5,502 nt of DNA from Caldifarciminota bacterium (GTDB lineage Bacteria; Hydrothermota; Hydrothermia; B15-G9; WFZT01). The position numbers were made by a program, and so were the translations under genes. The notes beneath the pieces were generated by a model. The model saw only the letters and a list, made by a program, of their open reading frames with translations. It had not been told where the DNA came from and made no database searches. The stretch covers positions 1-5,502 of the forward strand of contig JALXCE010000207.1 of NCBI GenBank assembly GCA_026991055.1. Reading direction: 5' to 3'. This document shows positions 1-5,098 of this stretch, one piece after another; position 1 is the first letter of the stretch; each line of letters opens with the position of its first letter.

Positions 1-187
1 CAATGACTTTTTCATCATGTAGCAAAAATTTACTATAAGTAAGGCCGACTAATTTGTCAAGAACCTTTTGGGCGCCAAAATACCTGTAAAATGGTGATAA
101 ATGCACAATCTTGCGAAGTTTCAAATTGTGCTCCGCACCGGTGATTTGCTGAATTAGAGTGAGCTGTTCGAAAAATCTCAAATTCAT
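1..187 (-). CDS. Hypothetical protein, N-terminal part (runs off left edge)
   Basis: The minus strand is open for 62 codons, from an ATG at 187-185 to the window edge, so only the N-terminus is visible. The translation begins MNLRFFEQLTLIQQITGAEH and continues with a Lys/Leu-rich part containing KLRKIVHLSPFYRYFG and KVLDKLVGLTYSKFLLHDEK. It looks protein-like, with balanced hydrophobic and charged residues and codon use like the neighbouring genes. I recognise no family, signal peptide or membrane segment. An in-frame TAA at 208-206 lies just upstream, inside the outer arm of the palindrome, so ATG 187 is the earliest ATG start. No Shine-Dalgarno sequence precedes it. A TTG at residue 22, preceded by GGAG, is a possible alternative start. 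The gene lies 174 bases downstream of the asparaginase on the same strand. The competing frame over 57-239 reads as poor protein. I am fairly sure this is coding, but not of its exact start. Confidence 0.55.
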   Translation of the reverse strand, partial: MNLRFFEQLTLIQQITGAEHNLKLRKIVHLSPFYRYFGAQKVLDKLVGLTYSKFLLHDEKVI

Positions 188-200
188 TGATTTTTGAGGA

Positions 201-275
201 AAAATTTACCCCCCCACCTATTCCCTCCCCCCCACGCACTTTGTGCGTGGGGGGAGGGAAGGAGAGGGGAATTTT
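201..275. repeat. Palindromic intergenic repeat, copy 1 (long hairpin)
   Basis: The core stem pairs 221-239 with 243-260 around a TTT loop. It has 18 base pairs with a single bulged C at 227 (seven C face six G). The tip pairs ACGCAC with GTGCGT, and the base pairs the CCCTCC and GGAGGG tracts. An outer pair, AAAATT (201-206) with AATTTT (270-275), and CCCC (209-212) with GGGG (266-269), nest around it. Read on the minus strand, the order is an A/T edge, CCCCTCTCC, the CCCTCC arm, the loop, then the GGAGGG arm. Copies 2 and 3 show the same order. There is no T-run after the stem, so it is not a classical terminator. It fills most of the gap between two same-strand genes. Confidence 0.85.
209..233 (-). 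other. Potential G-quadruplex motif inside repeat copy 1
   Basis: On the minus strand this stretch has a run of seven G, then A, then GGG, then the 7-base loop AATAGGT, then another run of seven G. A seven-G run can supply two GGG tracts separated by one G, so the stretch meets the usual rule of four tracts of at least three G with loops of 1-7 bases. The same bases form one arm of the hairpin, so the two folds would compete. Only the sequence pattern is seen; folding is inferred. Confidence 0.45.
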
Positions 276-361
276 CGAAAAAGATCAGTTACGATCGAGC
301 CTATTAGAACAAAATTCGAATCGTTGTTTTCTCAAAAGGCCCCAACCCGAGTGTGTATGCC
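276..361. other. Gene-free spacer downstream of the asparaginase
   Basis: With copy 1 of the repeat, this spacer completes the gap between the asparaginase stop and the left-edge gene. I see no convincing reading frame, no stem followed by a T-run and no recognisable promoter. The only local symmetry is the short palindrome ATTCGAAT. Confidence 0.5.
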
Positions 362-1285
362 TTATTCATCGGGTGAGATGTAAACAAACTCTTCCCCTTC
401 TTTTATATAAGCAACCGGCATTGTGGGTGTATTGTGGGCAAAGCCGATATTACCCATATTATCAATGGTGATTATGCCTGTTGCCGTTTTCACAGATGAA
501 TTTACAATGTCAATCACTGCTTCGGCGGCTTTTGGGGCCGAAACGCCAATCCTCATAAAATCACATGCGCTCTTGGATAAAACTACCCTGATGATTCCTT
601 CTCCGATCCCTGTTGCTGAGGCACCGCCGAAGCTTGTGGCGTAGGTTCCAGCTCCGATAAGCGGCGTATCACCCACTCTGCCAAATAGTTTGAAAAACAC
701 ACCTCCTGTGGATGTCCCTGCCACAATTTCACCATCGGAGATTGCAACACATCCCACGGTGCCGCCAAGGAGCTCAGGGTGTTTTTTGATTAACTCCTGC
801 ATCTTATGCCAGGGGAGCTCCGCCTCGCCGGTCTCAAACTTCTCCTTAAGTTCCATCCATTTCTTTCTACGCTCCTCCGTAATGGGATTGTAGTATTCGA
901 ATCCCATGGCGCGGGCAAATTTCATTGCCCCTTCACCAGCGAGTAAAACGTGGTCTGTTTCCTCCATGACCTTCCTTGCAAGAAGTATGGGATTTTTGAT
1001 GTTTTCAACCCCAGCCACGGCTCCCGCTTCGAGTGTTGATCCCTTCATGATAGATGCGTCCATCTCCACCCGACCGTCGAGGGTTAAAACTGCTCCCGTG
1101 CCCGCGTTAAAAACCGGATTATCCTCAAGGGACATTACAGCCCTCACGCATGCTTCAACAGGGTCCCCGGATTTCCTCAAATATTCATAGCCTGTTTGCG
1201 CCGCTTCCCTCACGCCTTCCTTAGCCTTTTCCCATTTCTCGAGGGGCCATTTGCCTGAACCACCGTGAACAATTATCCCTTTCAT
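362..1285 (-). CDS. Plant-type L-asparaginase / isoaspartyl peptidase
   Basis: This is a 307-residue Ntn-hydrolase of the IaaA/ASRGL1 (type III asparaginase, peptidase T2) family. It hydrolyses L-asparagine and beta-aspartyl dipeptides in the cytoplasm, salvaging isoaspartyl peptides from damaged proteins. Visible family marks are HGGSG at residues 7-11, NAGTGAVLTLDG at 60-71 followed by VEMDASIM, and the processing site GGTVGCVA with nucleophile Thr176. Substrate-pocket motifs are TSTGG (191-195) and GRVGDTPLIGAG (202-213), and the C-terminus has the conserved AHNTP. By family rule the precursor cleaves itself between Gly175 and Thr176 into alpha and beta subunits. Length is normal. I chose the ATG at 1285 because AAAGGAGG lies four bases upstream and the HGG strand then begins at the N-terminus. 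A longer in-frame start at 1351 would read through that ribosome binding site. Choice between asparaginase and isoaspartyl peptidase activity cannot be made from sequence. Confidence 0.95.
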   Translation of the reverse strand: MKGIIVHGGSGKWPLEKWEKAKEGVREAAQTGYEYLRKSGDPVEACVRAVMSLEDNPVFNAGTGAVLTLDGRVEMDASIMKGSTLEAGAVAGVENIKNPILLARKVMEETDHVLLAGEGAMKFARAMGFEYYNPITEERRKKWMELKEKFETGEAELPWHKMQELIKKHPELLGGTVGCVAISDGEIVAGTSTGGVFFKLFGRVGDTPLIGAGTYATSFGGASATGIGEGIIRVVLSKSACDFMRIGVSAPKAAEAVIDIVNSSVKTATGIITIDNMGNIGFAHNTPTMPVAYIKEGEEFVYISPDE

Positions 1286-1289
1286 ACTG

Positions 1290-1297
1290 CCTCCTTT
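1290..1297 (-). promoter_or_regulatory. Strong Shine-Dalgarno (AAAGGAGG) for the asparaginase
   Basis: AAAGGAGG lies four bases (CAGT) before the ATG at 1285. It is a near-perfect anti-16S match and decides the start over the upstream in-frame ATG at 1351. It also shows that this genome uses canonical Shine-Dalgarno sites, which makes their absence before the divergent glycosyltransferase notable. Confidence 0.9.
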
Positions 1298-1313
1298 CAG
1301 GAAATTTCTGTTT

Positions 1314-1342
1314 AGTATAAAATACACTGTCTGGCCATACCA
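1314..1342 (-). promoter_or_regulatory. Putative promoter for the asparaginase
   Basis: On the minus strand TATACT (1319-1314) is a good -10 box. A weak -35 candidate, TGGTAT (1342-1337), lies 17 bases upstream. Transcription would start near 1307 and give a leader of about 20 bases carrying the strong Shine-Dalgarno. It lies in the 90-base divergent gap. The -35 match is poor, so the call rests mainly on the -10 box and its position. Confidence 0.4.
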
Positions 1343-1360
1343 GAGACTCATTGGATGCGT

Positions 1361-1366
1361 TACAAT
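1361..1366 (+). promoter_or_regulatory. Putative -10 box (TACAAT) for the glycosyltransferase
   Basis: TACAAT matches the -10 consensus at five of six positions and ends nine bases before the ATG at 1376. If used, transcription would begin within about three bases of the start codon and give a leaderless mRNA. This fits the lack of any GGAG-like sequence in 1360-1375. No good -35 is present at 17 bases (TACCAG at 1338-1343), so the call is tentative. Confidence 0.3.
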
Positions 1367-1375
1367 TAAAAACTC

Positions 1376-2557
1376 ATGAGGATTTTACACATAACCACTG
1401 CGTATCCAAGATGGAGAGGAGACATAATTTCCCCCTGGCTTGTGAGGATGCTCATTGGACTTAAAAAGAGGGGACACCGGGTCTCAGTTTTTACCTCTTC
1501 TTACCGCGGAATGGGTAATCAGGTAACGGATGGCATACACGTGTTCAGGTTCAGGTATGCCCCTAAAAATCTCGAAATTCTCACACACGATATGGCGGTC
1601 CCCGAGCGCATGAAGCAGGGGGTTAAGTTCAAACTACTGGTTTTCCCCTACATTGGCTCAGGGATTTTTCATGCTGCGACTTTCCCCGTAAGGCATGACA
1701 TTGTTCACGTTCACTGGCCCATCCCTCATATCCTTTTCGGGCTCCCTATGAAATACCGGTGGAAAGCCCCACTTTTCCTCTACATCCACGGAGGAGAGCT
1801 GAACTTTCTGAAAAAATTACCAGGGACTATGAAAAAAGTTTTCATCAATTTGCTCAACCATTCTGATTACATAACGGTGAATTCATCTTACACAAAGAGA
1901 TTGGTTGAAGCCCTTGGTGTTAGAGTGCCTATTGAGGTTATTCCTTTCGGAAATCCACATGCTGATAGATTGGTGAAATTCAGTATGGAGAAGCCAAGAC
2001 GCATACTTTTTGTAGGAAGATTGATTAGAGTTAAAGGGCTGGATGACCTGATCAGGGCTTTTAAAATCGTAAAAGAAAAGTTTCCGGATGCAGAATTGAG
2101 ACTCGTAGGGGAAGGCCCTATGCGAAAAGAGCTTGAGAATCTCGCCCGCGAGCTTGGAGTGCCGGTAACATTTGCTGGCTATAAGTCGGGCACGGAGCTT
2201 GAGGAGGAGTACCTTTCTGCCGGGATCTTTGTGTTACCTTCAAAAGTTGATGAGATTGGACAGACAGAAACACTTGGAGTGGTCACTATTGAGGCACTTT
2301 CATACGGCCTCCCTGTGGTTGCTTCGAACATAGGTGGTATCCCCGACGTGATTATTAATGAGGAGACCGGTCTCCTATTCGAATCCGGGGATTATCAGCA
2401 GCTTGCAGAAAAGATTATTACTATTTTTGAGAATCCAGTATTTGCTGCTGAGCTCGTAGAAAGGGGGCAGAAACATATAAATGAAAATTATTCCTGGGAT
2501 AGGATAGTGGCAAGACTTGAAGACCTCTACCGAAATGCCCTTGCAAAAAGGCGATAA
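1376..2557 (+). CDS. GT-B glycosyltransferase, family GT4 (group 1)
   Basis: This 393-residue retaining glycosyltransferase would move a sugar from a nucleotide donor to a cell-surface glycan, exopolysaccharide or glycolipid at the cytoplasmic face of the membrane. The N-terminal Rossmann domain (about 1-190) begins MRILHITTAYP and contains DIVHVHW (108-114) and YIHGGE (136-141). The donor-binding domain (about 205-375) has FVGRLIRVKG (212-221), LVGEGP (243-248) and the EX7E motif with Glu298 and Glu306, followed by GLPVVASNIGGIPD (311-324). That layout is typical of GT4. Length is normal and there is no signal peptide. ATG 1376 is the first possible start, because an in-frame TAA lies at 1367-1369. 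No Shine-Dalgarno is seen. It is divergent from the asparaginase and has no sugar-biosynthesis neighbours here, so donor and acceptor cannot be named. Confidence 0.93.
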   Translation: MRILHITTAYPRWRGDIISPWLVRMLIGLKKRGHRVSVFTSSYRGMGNQVTDGIHVFRFRYAPKNLEILTHDMAVPERMKQGVKFKLLVFPYIGSGIFHAATFPVRHDIVHVHWPIPHILFGLPMKYRWKAPLFLYIHGGELNFLKKLPGTMKKVFINLLNHSDYITVNSSYTKRLVEALGVRVPIEVIPFGNPHADRLVKFSMEKPRRILFVGRLIRVKGLDDLIRAFKIVKEKFPDAELRLVGEGPMRKELENLARELGVPVTFAGYKSGTELEEEYLSAGIFVLPSKVDEIGQTETLGVVTIEALSYGLPVVASNIGGIPDVIINEETGLLFESGDYQQLAEKIITIFENPVFAAELVERGQKHINENYSWDRIVARLEDLYRNALAKRR

Positions 2558-2712
2558 TTAATGGGGACATGCCTCTTGTATCATTACTAAGCTTGTTCAA
2601 GAATGCACTCTTGTTTATCTTTTCGTGAGGCACGAGTGTAGTAAGAAGGAAAACAATGTTAAAAATTAAGTAATCCAAGATTTTCCTCTTTGGGAATAAC
2701 AAGTATCGAAAC

Positions 2713-2739
2713 TCCCTCCCTTCCTTTGGAAGGGAGGGA
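2713..2739. repeat. Palindromic intergenic repeat, copy 2
   Basis: A perfect 12-base-pair stem pairs TCCCTCCCTTCC (2713-2724) with GGAAGGGAGGGA (2728-2739) around a TTT loop. The right flank TGGGGTGGAATGG, read in reverse complement, gives CCATTCCACCCCA. This resembles the left flank of copy 3 (CCCCATTCTCCCC), so copy 2 is inverted relative to copy 3 and parallel to copy 1. There is no T-run on either side. The position between convergent genes could allow a bidirectional transcription barrier, but that is inference. Confidence 0.8.
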
Positions 2740-2846
2740 TGGGGTGGAATGGAAAAACTTGGTTGAGCAAGAGTATCCAAGCAATGCAAGAATATCGTTC
2801 TCGTAGACATTCTAAAGAGTGTTAAACTTTCCCCATTCTCCCCTAA

Positions 2847-2872
2847 CCCCTCCTTACTCAAGTAAGGAGGGG
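2847..2872. repeat. Palindromic intergenic repeat, copy 3
   Basis: An 11-base-pair stem pairs CCCCTCCTTAC (2847-2857) with GTAAGGAGGGG (2862-2872) around a TCAA loop. The left flank at 2829-2846 (TTCCCCATTCTCCCCTAA) and the right flank GGAATTCT match the polarity of the other copies in reverse complement. The loop and inner stem differ from copies 1 and 2 while the outer CCCTCC/GGAGGG arms are kept. It lies about 100 bases past the rlmN stop. Confidence 0.8.
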
Positions 2873-2974
2873 GAATTCTGCCGGCTGATCCGCAATTGTC
2901 GATGAGGTTACGAGGATCCGCTGGAAGAGCTGACATTTAAAACTTAGGATATTTAAAACAAGTTTGAGAATCAC

Positions 2975-4042
2975 TTAATTTTCTGTGTTCAAGATCAGCT
3001 CGGTTGGTCTGAATTTTGCAAGCTGGCCACAGGCGCCCCCAACGTCCCTGCCCTTGGAAGCGCGCAGGGTGACAGTGTGAGGGAGTTTTTGAAGTCTCTT
3101 TAAAAATTTCTCAACTTCCTTATCTGTTGGCGCGCGAAACAGTGCACCGGGATAAGGGTTGAATGGAATCACGTTGATTTTTGAAGGTATTCCGCTTACA
3201 AAATCCTCGAGTGCTTCAATATCCTCTTCACTGTTGTTAAATCCGGGAAGAAGCAAATATTCAAAGGTGATCCATCTTTTCTTTTGCTCATAATACTGGA
3301 TTATGGCCTTCCTGAGCTTATCGAGCGGGTATGCCTTGGCAACTGGCACGATTTGAGCCCTTTTTGACTGTATGGCGGAATGGAGAGAAACCGCCAGTTT
3401 CACCTGCCTGTCAAACCGGGCAAGCTCATAAATTCCAGGGATTATCCCCACTGTTGAGACAGTTATCTTCCTCGACCCGATATTAAGGCCAATGTGCGAG
3501 TTTAATGTGTATATTGATTTTTTGACCTCATCAAGATTAACGAGTGGCTCTCCCATACCCATATAAACCACATTGGTAATGCGGAGATCAGGCTGATTTA
3601 AAAAAGACCTCATAAATTTCTGCACCTGAAGCACCTGATCCGCTATTTCCCATGATTTGAGGTTTCTTGTGAAGCCAAGTGACCCGGTGGCGCAAAACTT
3701 ACAGCCCATAGGACAACCTACCTGCACGGACACACAGACGGTTTTTCGATCCCGATCTGGAATAAAAACACTCTCAATTTCTTTTCCATCCTCAAGCTCA
3801 AAAAGAAATTTCACACTGCCGTCCTTTGAGGGAAAATAGGCCTTTAGTTTAAGCTCTCCAACATAGCCGATTTCCTTGAGCTTCTCGCGCGCCTTCTTCG
3901 AAATATCGGACATTTCGTCAATGGACGTAACACCCTTCTTCCATATCCAGCGGTAAATCTGAGAGGCCCTGAATCTCGTCTCACCTATAGAAGCCATAAG
4001 GTCTCCAAGGGCTTTTATATCGAGGGATTTAAAATTCACCAT
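2975..4042 (-). CDS. rlmN: Dual-specificity RNA methyltransferase RlmN
   Basis: This 355-residue radical-SAM enzyme methylates C2 of A2503 in 23S rRNA at the peptidyl-transferase centre. The family also makes m2A37 in some tRNAs. The N-terminal helical domain (about 1-85) includes FRASQIYRWIW. The 4Fe-4S cluster motif is CPMGCKFC with Cys110, Cys114 and Cys117. Cys103, seven residues before, aligns with E. coli Cys118. Glu90 aligns with the proton-acceptor Glu105. GMGEPL (162-167) and the SLHS region (219-222) complete the SAM site, and GACGQL carries Cys338, the methyl-carrying cysteine. All key residues are present and length is typical; the N-terminus and context favour RlmN over the resistance paralogue Cfr. 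Its ATG directly abuts the TAG of the upstream gene. A moderate AAGGA lies 11 bases upstream inside that gene, so translational coupling is likely. Confidence 0.97.
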   Translation of the reverse strand: MVNFKSLDIKALGDLMASIGETRFRASQIYRWIWKKGVTSIDEMSDISKKAREKLKEIGYVGELKLKAYFPSKDGSVKFLFELEDGKEIESVFIPDRDRKTVCVSVQVGCPMGCKFCATGSLGFTRNLKSWEIADQVLQVQKFMRSFLNQPDLRITNVVYMGMGEPLVNLDEVKKSIYTLNSHIGLNIGSRKITVSTVGIIPGIYELARFDRQVKLAVSLHSAIQSKRAQIVPVAKAYPLDKLRKAIIQYYEQKKRWITFEYLLLPGFNNSEEDIEALEDFVSGIPSKINVIPFNPYPGALFRAPTDKEVEKFLKRLQKLPHTVTLRASKGRDVGGACGQLAKFRPTELILNTEN

Positions 4043-5095
4043 CTATTCAAACTTCCTTTTGATGTAGGGGAGTATGTGATTGTCGATAACATGCTCAATC
4101 ATTTCCCGAACAATTCGGTAAAACGAAATCTGGTGACCAATGGGGTCAGGAACCTCTTCACCATCGGGCGAGAACATCCTCGCCACATTTTTATCTGACA
4201 TTTCTTTAACTCTTTCAAGGTGATACCTCTCCATGCAATAAATGATATCAGCCGCTTTTATATCCGATTCGGTCAGCCTCTGGGACATGTGGGGACCTAC
4301 CCTGTATCCCTTCTCGAGCAAGACTTCCATTGCGAACTCGTTCATGGGCATACCATTCTGAGCGTCTGTTCCACGGGATACCGCTTCAACATTCAATATA
4401 AGGTCTGACCCAAGCTTGTTCTTCAATATCCAGGTGGCCATCGGGCTTCGGCAGGTATTACCAGTGCAGAGGAAAATTATATTCAAAATCACATCTTCGC
4501 CGAATTTTATCTCCTGACCGAGTGCATCTTCAATGTCAAGAAGACTCACGGGGCCTTTTCGAAGAAGTACTGGCGGAGTCTCTGAGACGTCCAGCACAGT
4601 TGACGGCTGATTTCCGTCTGCGTCCTCAGGGTAAACAAAATCAACGAGGTTTCCCAGTTTCCTCTCAACGTCTTTGTAGCTGAACATCGGTGGTTGACCT
4701 GAAATATTGGCACTGGTAGAAGCAAGAGGAAAATCTATGCGCGCGAGTAAATCTTTTACAAAGGAATGGTCTGGAATGCGTATACCAATTTTCCCCGCAT
4801 TTGAAACAACTGCTTTCGGTGCTCCATCGGTGGCTTTGAAAACCAGTGTTAGAGGTCCGGGCATAAATTTTTCTATCAAAATCTTAACAGCTGGATCAAT
4901 TTTTGCGGCTTTCTCGATCCATTCCTTTGAATGGGGAAAAACTGTAAATGGCTTTTCTTTTGGGCGTTGCTTTATTTCGTAAATTCTCTCTACAGCTTCT
5001 TTATTTGTGGCATCGGCAACAAGTCCAAAAACGGTTTCTGTTGGAATTGCTACTACGCCGCCCTTCTTTAAAATTTCAACGATTTTTTCAATCAT
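4043..5095 (-). CDS. tsaC: Fusion: threonylcarbamoyl-AMP synthase (TsaC/YrdC) + low-MW protein phosphatase (YwlE-like)
   Basis: This 350-residue protein has two complete domains joined by a very short linker near residue 200. Residues 1-195 are a Sua5/YciO/YrdC domain, which makes threonylcarbamoyl-AMP from threonine, bicarbonate and ATP for tRNA t6A37. Its marks are IPTETVFGL (17-25), KQRPKEKPF (42-50), GIRIPDH (104-110), STSANISG (126-133) and LLRKG near 177-181. Residues 205-350 are a low-molecular-weight phosphatase with loop CTGNTCRS (Cys210 nucleophile, Arg216) and general acid Asp317 in DPIG. Thr214 sits where YwlE has Thr11, the residue known to favour phosphoarginine; tyrosine phosphatases usually have Ile. 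The Tyr pair after DP in tyrosine phosphatases is absent. Phosphoarginine specificity is inferred. GAGG lies six bases before the ATG. In Bacillus subtilis the two activities are near-neighbour genes, ywlC and ywlE. No frameshift or internal start is evident. Confidence 0.93.
   Translation of the reverse strand: MIEKIVEILKKGGVVAIPTETVFGLVADATNKEAVERIYEIKQRPKEKPFTVFPHSKEWIEKAAKIDPAVKILIEKFMPGPLTLVFKATDGAPKAVVSNAGKIGIRIPDHSFVKDLLARIDFPLASTSANISGQPPMFSYKDVERKLGNLVDFVYPEDADGNQPSTVLDVSETPPVLLRKGPVSLLDIEDALGQEIKFGEDVILNIIFLCTGNTCRSPMATWILKNKLGSDLILNVEAVSRGTDAQNGMPMNEFAMEVLLEKGYRVGPHMSQRLTESDIKAADIIYCMERYHLERVKEMSDKNVARMFSPDGEEVPDPIGHQISFYRIVREMIEHVIDNHILPYIKRKFE
4052..4060 (-). promoter_or_regulatory. 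Shine-Dalgarno for rlmN inside the upstream gene
   Basis: AAAAGGAAG lies in the last codons (Lys-Arg-Lys) of the fusion gene. The AAGGA core sits 11 bases before the rlmN ATG, slightly long but usable. The stop of one gene touches the start of the next, so reinitiation by terminating ribosomes is the likely main route. Confidence 0.55.
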
Positions 5096-5098
5096 GTT

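Larger units (their letters stand above)
2558..2974. other. 417-base gene-free gap between convergent genes
   Basis: The gap lies between the converging glycosyltransferase and rlmN genes. I find no convincing gene in it. A minus-strand open frame spanning 2421-2936 is made largely of translated repeat (PPYLSKEG, PPHPSLPKEG) and intrudes into the glycosyltransferase gene. The gap contains repeat copies 2 and 3, a small stem TCGTG-AGG-CACGA (2623-2635), and a weak A/T stem AAACTT/AAGTTT (2940-2965) just past the rlmN stop. None is followed by a clear T-run. A 7-base direct repeat GATCCGC lies near 2886 and 2914. A small RNA cannot be excluded. Confidence 0.6.

Noticed and set aside
57..239. 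Minus-strand 60-codon open frame in another register
   Set aside because: Its N-terminus is translated repeat and the rest is out of frame with the better protein-like frame over 1-187.
187..471. Plus-strand open frame of 94 codons over the copy 1 repeat
   Set aside because: It translates the hairpin (PPPIPSPPRT, VGGGKERG), then runs antisense into the well-supported asparaginase gene.
1286..1351. 22-residue N-terminal extension of the asparaginase
   Set aside because: It would place the strong AAAGGAGG inside the coding region and precede the family's normal start just before the HGG strand.
2623..2635. Small stem TCGTG-AGG-CACGA as terminator of the glycosyltransferase
   Set aside because: Only five pairs, no following T-run, and about 65 bases past the stop codon; likely chance.
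201..2872. CRISPR array or insertion sequence formed by the repeats
   Set aside because: The copies are palindromic, irregularly spaced and in mixed orientation, with no transposase or cas gene in the window.
2421..2936. Minus-strand open frame of 171 codons across the intergenic gap
   Set aside because: It overlaps the glycosyltransferase 3' end by about 137 bases, is built from translated palindromes (PPYLSKEG, PPHPSLPKEG), and has no ribosome site or recognisable domain.
2940..2965. AAACTT/AAGTTT inverted repeat as terminator of rlmN
   Set aside because: Six mostly A/T pairs with a 14-base loop and no clear T-run; too weak to call.
2975..4042. Cfr-type antibiotic-resistance methyltransferase
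   Set aside because: Shares the radical-SAM and cysteine pattern, but N-terminal domain, length and operon setting with a tRNA-modification gene fit housekeeping RlmN.
4511..4515. AGGAG on the minus strand, as a ribosome site for a separate phosphatase product
   Set aside because: The bases encode Gln-Glu in the linker, and no ATG, GTG or TTG lies in frame at suitable spacing; the nearest in-frame GTG is about 18 bases away.
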